Below are positions 6,849 through 13,189 of a stretch of DNA of 16,959 bases, in pieces. Source of the DNA: Flavobacteriaceae bacterium (lineage in GTDB: Bacteria > Bacteroidota > Bacteroidia > Flavobacteriales > Flavobacteriaceae); NCBI GenBank assembly GCA_947443815.1, contig CANEXR010000030.1:1-16959 (forward strand). Direction: 5' to 3'. The position numbers and the translations under genes are program-made. How positions within the stretch are numbered: the first letter of the stretch is position 1; each line of letters opens with the position of its first letter. The notes beneath the pieces were generated by a model that was given only the letters and a program-made list of their open reading frames with translations, was not told the origin of the DNA and ran no database searches.

Positions 6849-9800
6849 TTATATATTTAATTCATTTTCTTGAAGTTGTTGCATTGCTATTTTTAAAGTT
6901 TCTTTGACTTTATTGTATACTATCAATATGGATTCTTTTTCTTCTGTGTCAGTTTCCGCTATTTTTTCTAAGTATTTAATATCATCGATAATAGATTCAA
7001 TGGATAAGTTTTCAATACTAGGTTTGATTTTATGCATTATTTTTTTCATTACAGATAAATCATTGTTATCAATAGCTATATCTATCATTTCAATGTTTTT
7101 TGCCATTTGTTCTACAAAAATGGCTATCATTTTTGTAATAAATGCGGTATCACCTCTACTAAGTTCATTTAATGATTTTAAATTATACAATAATTTTGTA
7201 GTATCAAATCCATTTTTTAAAGAATGGTTATGTCGGTTAACAGTATGTTTAGCAATAGTTTCTATAAGCTCCAATTCATCAAATGGTTTGGTTACATAGT
7301 CATTCATACCTGCTTTTCTACATTTATTAATTTCTGTTTTAAAAGCATTTGCAGTTAATGCTATAATTGGGGTTAAAAGATTTAATTCTCGGCGTATTAT
7401 TTTTGTAGTCTCAATTCCATCTAATTCGGGCATTTGGATATCCATAAGAATAATATCAAATGTTTCATTTTTCAATATTTCGATTGCTTCTTTACCGTTT
7501 TGAACTTCTTTAACATTACAGTTAAAATAACTTAAAGAGTTTTGCGCCACCATTCGATTCATCTCGTTATCCTCAACGAGTAGCACACTGATATTATCAA
7601 TTTTAGTTATTTTTTTTTCGGTTTGTAGACCAATTAAATTTTTAGCATCTCCTTTTTTGAAAGTAAGATGTATATGAATTGTTGTTCCCTTATTTTTTTG
7701 ACTTTCTACTTCAATTTCACCATTCATTAGATTGACTAATTCCTTTGTAATTGCCATTCCCAAACCTGTTCCTCCAAATTTTCGAGTTATAGCTTTATCT
7801 TCTTGCGAAAATTTCTTAAAAATAGTTTCTATGAAATTTTTATCCATTCCAATTCCTGTATCAGAAATTGAAATTCGTAATTCTTGCGAAAAATCATCAT
7901 CTTCAATCATTTCGCAATTGATTTCTATATACCCTTTTGTTGTAAATTTGAGTGAATTTCCAACGAGATTAAAAAGGATTTGTTCGAGTCTTAAGGAATC
8001 GCCTCGTAATACGGTATAGATTTTTTCTGAAATTGAAGTTGTAATGGTTAATCCTTTTTTCTCTGCTTTTGGGAGTAAAACAGTCGTGATCTTCTTTAAT
8101 GAATCTTCTAATATAAAATCGGTGTCTTCAAGTGGCATTTCGCCGGCTTCAATTTTGGAAATATCCAAGATGTTATTTATGATGGCCAGTAAATGCTTGG
8201 ATGCTATGGAACTGTTTCCAACATGTTTCTGTTGAATTTCTGTAAGCTCTTGCTTTTCTAATTCTCTCAAAAAACCTATAATAGCATTCAATGGAGTTCT
8301 TATCTCATGACTCATATTAGCAAGGAATGCTTCTTTGGCAATAGAAGCATTTTCTGCTTTTATTTTTTCACTTTCCAAGTCACTTTCCATTTGTTTTTGT
8401 TTAGTGATGTCTAAATGAATTTCTATTGAGCCAACTAATTTTCCAGTGTCATCATAGTTGGGTGCTAAGCTTAATGCCCACCATTTTAACTTACCTCGTT
8501 TATTTATTATTGGAAATTGATATAATTCAGAAGCAATTTGTTTTTTAGGTTCAATTTTTGATTTTAGGGATTCAAAATCTAAACCATAATCAAAAAAGTT
8601 AGTTGTTTTTTTTCCAATTAGTTCATGAGTTTCATATCCTGACATAGCTGCAAAACTCTGATTTACATATTGTATGGTTTCATTAGTGTCAATTTCAATT
8701 AATCCTAAATTAACATTGGCTATAATATTTCTGTATTTTTCTTCTTGATGTTTTAAACTGGATTCTGCTTTTTTCCTTTCCGAAATATCTTGAATGAATG
8801 AGCAAAAAAATATTTCATTACCTTGTTTTATTGGAATTACAGCAATTTCAATAGGAAATTCATTGCCATATTTATTTAAAGCAGATAATTCAATTTGTTT
8901 ATTTAAAGTAGAAACTTCGCCGGTCTCTAAATACCGGTTCATGGCATTATTATGAAAATCCACATGCTCATTATAAAAAACAGTTTTGGATAAATTTTTA
9001 CCTAAAACTTCTTCTTTTTTCCATCCAAATATATTTTCTGCCTGACTGTTCCAAAATATAATATTTTCGTTACTGTCAATATTTATGATTCCATTCAATG
9101 AGGAATTCATGATTAGATTACTACGAATTTCACTTTGTTCAAGAAGACTTTGTGTTATGATTCGCTCGGTAACATCGGTATATTTCCATAAATGCCCTTT
9201 GTGTTCATCACCTATAAATATTGGAATATAATCTCTTTCATAAAAATGATGATCAATCGTTTCAAGTAATTCATTGGTTACAATAATCCTTTGATCCAAA
9301 ATTTCAATCATTCGGTGTTTAAATGCCTCGGGATTTAAAAACAATTCGCCAGAGGTTTCTGCTAAATTTGAACAACCACTAAATTCAATAGTTTCAGGAT
9401 TAAAAATAATTGAAAACATATCGCAATACAATTGATTTGTAAACAATATCTTTTGATTTTCATCTTCCACTAATATTCCAGATTGCAAATTAGCTAACAA
9501 GGATTGTAAAAGCTCAATACTTCGAGAAAAATCTTTTTCAATTTCATTTTTCTTGAATATTTCTTGTTTTATATATTTAGAAATAAACAACAAATCGTCT
9601 GTATCAATATCATCTTTAATACTTTGATAATTTTCATCTAATTTTTGAAGACTATCGTCTAAATTTAGTATCGATTCTTTTTTTAAATCATGCTCTGTTT
9701 TTAATTTTTGATGTAATATTTCATATTCCTTTTCCCTAGCGATAGAGGTAATATCTATCATTTTTTTTTCTCTTTCAAAACTTTCATACGAGTCACTAAT

Positions 9801-9896
9801 GGCTTCAAAAAAATCTTTAAATAAAGTGTCTTGGAGTATATCAACAGGTAAGTGTTTATTGATCTGTTCTTGTAAGAGTATATGAAAGTTTGACAT
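6849..9896 (-). CDS. Soluble hybrid histidine kinase with PAS domains, receiver and Hpt
   Basis: This 1015-residue sensor kinase has no signal peptide or membrane helix, so it probably senses a cytoplasmic cue. Its order is N-terminal coiled coil (about 40-135), a divergent PAS-like domain (about 135-245, ending KYTDVTERI), two PAS/PAC domains (about 255-375 and 385-500), and HisKA with H530 in MSHEIRTPLNAIIGF. HATPase_c follows with an N box LFNLVGNSLKFT (641-652), G1 DTGIGMD (679-685), FKKF and G2 GGTGLGMAI (708-716). The receiver (about 769-885) has VEDNEMN, phospho-acceptor D819 in ILMDIQMP and K870 in TKPFD. The C-terminal helical Hpt domain (about 900-1010) has predicted phospho-histidine H955 in MHKIKPSIENL. 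All catalytic motifs look intact, so the chain H530 to D819 to H955 is possible. The receiver gene and export operon lie downstream and the sigma-54 activator upstream, making those two receivers the likely partners. Confidence 0.95.
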   Translation of the reverse strand: MSNFHILLQEQINKHLPVDILQDTLFKDFFEAISDSYESFEREKKMIDITSIAREKEYEILHQKLKTEHDLKKESILNLDDSLQKLDENYQSIKDDIDTDDLLFISKYIKQEIFKKNEIEKDFSRSIELLQSLLANLQSGILVEDENQKILFTNQLYCDMFSIIFNPETIEFSGCSNLAETSGELFLNPEAFKHRMIEILDQRIIVTNELLETIDHHFYERDYIPIFIGDEHKGHLWKYTDVTERIITQSLLEQSEIRSNLIMNSSLNGIINIDSNENIIFWNSQAENIFGWKKEEVLGKNLSKTVFYNEHVDFHNNAMNRYLETGEVSTLNKQIELSALNKYGNEFPIEIAVIPIKQGNEIFFCSFIQDISERKKAESSLKHQEEKYRNIIANVNLGLIEIDTNETIQYVNQSFAAMSGYETHELIGKKTTNFFDYGLDFESLKSKIEPKKQIASELYQFPIINKRGKLKWWALSLAPNYDDTGKLVGSIEIHLDITKQKQMESDLESEKIKAENASIAKEAFLANMSHEIRTPLNAIIGFLRELEKQELTEIQQKHVGNSSIASKHLLAIINNILDISKIEAGEMPLEDTDFILEDSLKKITTVLLPKAEKKGLTITTSISEKIYTVLRGDSLRLEQILFNLVGNSLKFTTKGYIEINCEMIEDDDFSQELRISISDTGIGMDKNFIETIFKKFSQEDKAITRKFGGTGLGMAITKELVNLMNGEIEVESQKNKGTTIHIHLTFKKGDAKNLIGLQTEKKITKIDNISVLLVEDNEMNRMVAQNSLSYFNCNVKEVQNGKEAIEILKNETFDIILMDIQMPELDGIETTKIIRRELNLLTPIIALTANAFKTEINKCRKAGMNDYVTKPFDELELIETIAKHTVNRHNHSLKNGFDTTKLLYNLKSLNELSRGDTAFITKMIAIFVEQMAKNIEMIDIAIDNNDLSVMKKIMHKIKPSIENLSIESIIDDIKYLEKIAETDTEEKESILIVYNKVKETLKIAMQQLQENELNI

Positions 9897-9950
9897 TAAA
9901 CTATTTTGTTTGAAAGGTTTATGCTTTTTGTTTAAATTAGGTATTATATC

Positions 9951-9984
9951 AAAAAAAAGTATTACATATCAATAATACTTTTTT
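9951..9984 (-). terminator. Intrinsic terminator after the sigma-54 activator gene
   Basis: Perfect 12-bp arms (9953-9964 and 9973-9984) flank the 8-base loop 9965-9972. Read on the minus strand, the stem ends in a run of T that continues to 9951. It lies 43 bp after the activator stop and 54 bp before the kinase start. The stem is A/T-rich with one G-C pair, so termination may be partial. It suggests the kinase has its own promoter or depends on read-through. Confidence 0.55.
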
Positions 9985-10027
9985 AAATGGCATTGTAAAG
10001 TCAAACACCTAATTTTATTGAAGATAA

Positions 10028-11374
10028 TCAACATTCTTCTTTAGTTTGAATTAAATTGTATATGGTAGATTTTCCTATATTTAATTTTTGTGCCGTTTTA
10101 ATGACGTCATTATTATTAGCCTTCAAAAAATGCAAAATTATTTCAGAGGTATATTCTTTTAAAGTTTTTGATTCTGCGAGAAAGAAATCAGTACTGTTTG
10201 TACTTGTAAATAATAAATCATCGATCAAAATTTCATTATTCTCACACATAACACAGGCGAGATCAATGACGGATTTTAATTCTCTAATATTACCATAAAA
10301 AGGATATTTTATCAGTTTGTCTTTGGCGCCTTTTGATAAAGAAATAGGTTTAATTTTATTCTCTTTTACAAATAGATCAATAAAATGCTTGGCTAACAAT
10401 AAGGTATCATTTTCTCTATCTCGAAGTGGAGGAAGATGTATCGGTAATCCAATTATTCTATAGAATAAATCTTCTCTAAAGCTTCCTTTTTTAACTTCTT
10501 GGGATAAATCTTTGTGGGTAGCTATAATTAATCGTGCATTAAATTTGATTCCAGTGGTGCCGCCCAATCGGACTACTTCTCTTTCTTGTAATGCTCGCAA
10601 TAATTTACTTTGTAGATTTAAATCTAATTCTGCAATTTCATCTAAAAAAAGAGTGCCACCATCAGCTTGTTCAAATTTACCTATTTTTCGGTCATTTGCC
10701 CCTGTAAAAGCCCCTTTTTCATGTCCAAAAAACTCGCTTTCCATTAAGTCTTTAGGAATAGCGGCCATATTTATAGCAATAAATGGTTTGTTTTTTCGAT
10801 CAGAGTTATAATGAATCGCTTTAGCAACTACCTCTTTGCCAGTACCAGTCTCACCAGTTATAGAAACATTTATATTGGTATTTATTGCTTTATTAATTTT
10901 ATTAAAAACAACTTTTATAGGGTTACTCTGTCCAATTATAGTTTTTTCAAAATTGTATTTTTGTTCCAATTTTTCTTTTAAATCTTCAACTTCTTGAACT
11001 AATTTTAAATTTTCTCTTGCTTTTAAAATTGAATTCCAAAGTAAATCTTTTGTATGGGAATTTTTGACAATATAATCATTAGCGCCTGATTTTAAGAAAT
11101 TTATGGCTACCTCAATGTCTTCTTGTCCACTGATAATTATTAAAGGTATTTTAGGATTAATTTCTTGTATTTTTTTAAATAGTTTTTCACCTGTTATGTC
11201 AGGTAATCCGACATCTAAGCATATTATATCTGGTTTTTTATTTAAATTATAGAGACATTCTTTTCCAGTTTGAAAAAGAGATACATCAAAATCTGGGTTC
11301 AATTGAAGGTGATACTTTAAGGCTTCTCCAGAAAAAAGATCGTCTTCAACAAGAAAAATTTTAAGTATAGACAT
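10028..11374 (-). CDS. NtrC-family sigma-54-dependent response regulator
   Basis: This 448-residue protein activates transcription by RNA polymerase carrying sigma-54 (RpoN). The receiver domain (1-120) has acidic residues at VEDD, the predicted phospho-acceptor D54 in IICLDVGLPD, ISGQE and K104. The AAA+ domain (about 142-385) has Walker A GETGTGK (174-180), the sigma-54 contact loop GAFTGA (221-226), Walker B LFLDEI (242-247) and the arginine-finger region REDLFYR (300-306). A Fis-type helix-turn-helix closes the protein (NDVIKTAQKLNIGKSTIYNL, about 422-441). All elements needed for ATP-driven open-complex formation are present. It precedes the hybrid kinase on the same strand and is followed by a terminator-like hairpin. 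The export operon downstream is the obvious candidate target, but no clear -24/-12 promoter was found in the gaps, so the regulon is inferred only. Confidence 0.95.
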   Translation of the reverse strand: MSILKIFLVEDDLFSGEALKYHLQLNPDFDVSLFQTGKECLYNLNKKPDIICLDVGLPDITGEKLFKKIQEINPKIPLIIISGQEDIEVAINFLKSGANDYIVKNSHTKDLLWNSILKARENLKLVQEVEDLKEKLEQKYNFEKTIIGQSNPIKVVFNKINKAINTNINVSITGETGTGKEVVAKAIHYNSDRKNKPFIAINMAAIPKDLMESEFFGHEKGAFTGANDRKIGKFEQADGGTLFLDEIAELDLNLQSKLLRALQEREVVRLGGTTGIKFNARLIIATHKDLSQEVKKGSFREDLFYRIIGLPIHLPPLRDRENDTLLLAKHFIDLFVKENKIKPISLSKGAKDKLIKYPFYGNIRELKSVIDLACVMCENNEILIDDLLFTSTNSTDFFLAESKTLKEYTSEIILHFLKANNNDVIKTAQKLNIGKSTIYNLIQTKEEC

Positions 11375-11388
11375 TAAGGGATGTTTAA

Positions 11389-11396
11389 CAAAATTA
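11389..11396 (-). promoter_or_regulatory. Bacteroidota-type -7 element before the sigma-54 activator gene
   Basis: The minus strand reads TAATTTTG here, matching the Bacteroidota primary-sigma -7 consensus TAnnTTTG, 14 bp upstream of the activator ATG at 11374. A transcript would have a very short leader. A good TTTG at the -33 position is not present (the area is T-rich), so this remains tentative. Confidence 0.35.
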
Positions 11397-11563
11397 TTCC
11401 TTAAAAATAATAAAAAAGAATTACTTTCTTATTTATTTGATAAAAAAAATCTTTTGTAAAAAGATTAAATTGTTAAAATTATACAGTTGTAATTTTTAAA
11501 AATGAAAAAAATTGTGGGACAAAATAAAAAAACGAAATTTATTAGTAGTTCTGTTTGTTGATT

Positions 11564-11695
11564 TTGTTTGATAAATTCACACAACTTTGGCGCTATAATC
11601 CCTAAATCTTTGACAAACTCGGATAAGTAGCCTCTATCATTATTCAATTCGACGGCTTTCTCTTTAAAAGTTTTATCATAAATTTTGGGACTTGT
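11564..11695 (-). pseudogene. Decayed IS3-family transposase orfA fragment
   Basis: The minus-strand frame downstream of a TAA at 11696-11698 reads TSPKIYDKTFKEKAVEL and then NNDRGYLSEFVKDLGIIAPK, ending near CEFIKQ. This matches the N-terminal helix-turn-helix of IS3-type OrfA proteins, which begin roughly yDkaFKekAVeL, then sELArELGI.apqLykWRKe. The usual start codon region is lost, the tryptophan of the last motif is replaced, and similarity stops around 11564 although the frame continues to 11465 without recognisable content. An in-frame ATG at 11647 gives only 60 codons. No orfB, terminal inverted repeats or complete element were found. I read it as an old insertion-sequence relic at the junction between the polysaccharide and hydrolase blocks, recognised from memory of the family rather than a search. 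Confidence 0.5.
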
Positions 11696-11699
11696 TTAT

Positions 11700-12080
11700 A
11701 AAGTAAATTTAAGATTACTTCTCAACTTTCTGTAATGGCTAAGTTAGCATATCCAATTGTTCTATTTTTTTGGGCTATTACATTATCATTTTCCCATTTT
11801 GAAGATGATGTCTTTAGTTCTTTATAAAAATTTATATCAATTATTACTGTTTTTAACCTTTATGTTGAAATAAGGAAAGATTATAATATTTATACATCAT
11901 TTCTTTTATATAATGCTTCAAATGTGCTACCTAAACGTTTAATATGAAGCTACTTTTATCCAAATAATTTACTGTTTTAGAAAACGCTAATTATTGTGAA
12001 TCAAGATTTTATTGAAAATTAATTTTATAAAAAATAAATACCCTATTGCAATTAAAAATTAACCATTAAAAACCAAAATT
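11700..12080. other. Gene-poor spacer before the GH16 gene
   Basis: No intact gene is visible in this A/T-rich stretch. On the minus strand a start-less open frame of 46 codons (11722-11859), ending in TGA, reads in part NFYKELKTSSSKWENDNVIA and then QKNRTIGYANLAITES; it could be a gene remnant or chance. The leader just before the GH16 ATG is A-rich, which is usual for Bacteroidota translation starts. No convincing TTTG/TAnnTTTG promoter pair was found for the GH16 gene. Confidence 0.4.
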
Positions 12081-12995
12081 ATGAAAAAATTAAGTCTGCT
12101 CTCATTATCATTAACCTGCTTAATAGGATTTGCATCCTGCTCGGATAGTACACCGGAAGCTGAAAGTCAATTGGTAAATCCGAGTATGAATAGTAATACC
12201 AGTAAAGTAGCCGCTGCTCCATGGGTGAAACAATTTGAAGATACGTTTAATGTAGGTAGTACACTTTCGCAATGGCAAAAAGCACAACGTACCGATTATA
12301 ACTCTAAGTATTGCGATTATAACAGTTCAGTACCTACCATACAATTAAGAGATGGAAAAGGATGTTTAGAAATTAAGACTACAAAATTGAGTGCAACTAA
12401 GTATCAATCAGGTTTAATTAAATCTAATTATCAGTACAAACCAGAAAACAATACCGAGTACATGCTATCTGCTAATATCAAATTAATAGCTATGGACGGT
12501 GCTAATTATAAATCTTTTACAGATACTTATGGAGCTTGGCCTGCTTTCTGGAGTGTTCAAGAAAATGCTTGGCCAACTCAAGGAGAAATTGACGTCATGG
12601 AAGCTTATTCTTTTGCACCAAATGTATCTCGTTTTACTTCTAATCTTTTTTATGGCACGGCTTCAGGTACAAATCAATTAGGAAATGCAGCAGAAAGAGG
12701 GTATCCTTCATTTGATGTAAACGGAAATAACGGTTGGCATTTGTACGAATCATTTTGGAGTGTGAAAAACAATGTGGTAACGGTAACTATAAAATTAGAC
12801 AATGTAACTGTTTCTACATACACTAATAGTAGTGTATCAAAGCTTAATTTAAATAATTTCGGACCACATAATATCATTTTAAATATGAATGTAGGATCGA
12901 ATGATTCCAGTTTTATAGATCCCAATAAAATAAATTTATTTACAAATGTTATGATGTGGGTAGATGATGTTACGGTATATAAGAGACCAATCTAA
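12081..12995 (+). CDS. GH16 family beta-glucanase lipoprotein (probable laminarinase-type)
   Basis: This 304-residue secreted lipoprotein has signal MKKLSLLSLSLTCLIGFASC with the predicted acylated cysteine C20, followed by SDSTPEAES, an acidic/serine stretch that may favour surface display in Bacteroidota. After a short linker (to about 48), one GH16 jelly-roll domain fills the rest. The catalytic motif is GEIDVME (168-174): nucleophile E169, assisting D171 and acid/base E174, with the preceding WPAFWSVQENAWP typical of the family's active-site cleft. The extra residue in the EIDVME form (beta-bulge type) is associated with beta-1,3-glucanases and related GH16 subfamilies, so endo-acting cleavage of laminarin or a mixed-linkage glucan is likely; other substrates cannot be excluded. 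Cysteines C78 and C95 could form a disulfide. There is no extra carbohydrate-binding module. The GH3 gene downstream fits a joint glucan pathway. Confidence 0.88.
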   Translation: MKKLSLLSLSLTCLIGFASCSDSTPEAESQLVNPSMNSNTSKVAAAPWVKQFEDTFNVGSTLSQWQKAQRTDYNSKYCDYNSSVPTIQLRDGKGCLEIKTTKLSATKYQSGLIKSNYQYKPENNTEYMLSANIKLIAMDGANYKSFTDTYGAWPAFWSVQENAWPTQGEIDVMEAYSFAPNVSRFTSNLFYGTASGTNQLGNAAERGYPSFDVNGNNGWHLYESFWSVKNNVVTVTIKLDNVTVSTYTNSSVSKLNLNNFGPHNIILNMNVGSNDSSFIDPNKINLFTNVMMWVDDVTVYKRPI

Positions 12996-13056
12996 ACTAT
13001 AGCGTATAACCCATTTTAAAAGAGTTTTAGGATATTGGTAAAAAATCTTTAAACAC

Positions 13057-13120
13057 CCAAATTTATATAATCTGCAAAAATCTGCGTGCTATTTTTACGC
13101 AGATTGATGCGGATTTTTCA
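13057..13120. repeat. REP-like intergenic element with hairpin
   Basis: The gap between the GH16 and GH3 genes carries variants of the word AATCTGC: two direct copies (13079-13085 overlapping a hairpin arm, with an earlier copy just before it), an inverted copy GCAGATT, and a degenerate GCGGATT. AATCTGCGT at 13079-13087 pairs with ACGCAGATT at 13097-13105 around a 9-base loop. The TCTGCGT/GCGGATT words resemble short repetitive elements I recall from flavobacterial intergenic DNA. No T run follows directly, so termination is doubtful; mRNA stabilisation between the two genes is possible. Confidence 0.5.
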
Positions 13121-13189
13121 AATATTCCCTTAAAATTGTAATTTATCAGGCACTATAAATTACCTTAAAAAGAAAAATAAATAAGAACA

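Noticed and set aside
11465..11647. Intact 60-codon small protein gene
   Set aside because: The first half matches IS3-type OrfA and continues upstream of the ATG without a start, and the second half is low-complexity hydrophobic residues. A relic is more likely than a functional small gene.
13079..13105. Intrinsic terminator after the GH16 gene
   Set aside because: The hairpin is good but the T run comes 8 bases later behind GATGCGGA. The REP-like repeat explanation fits better.
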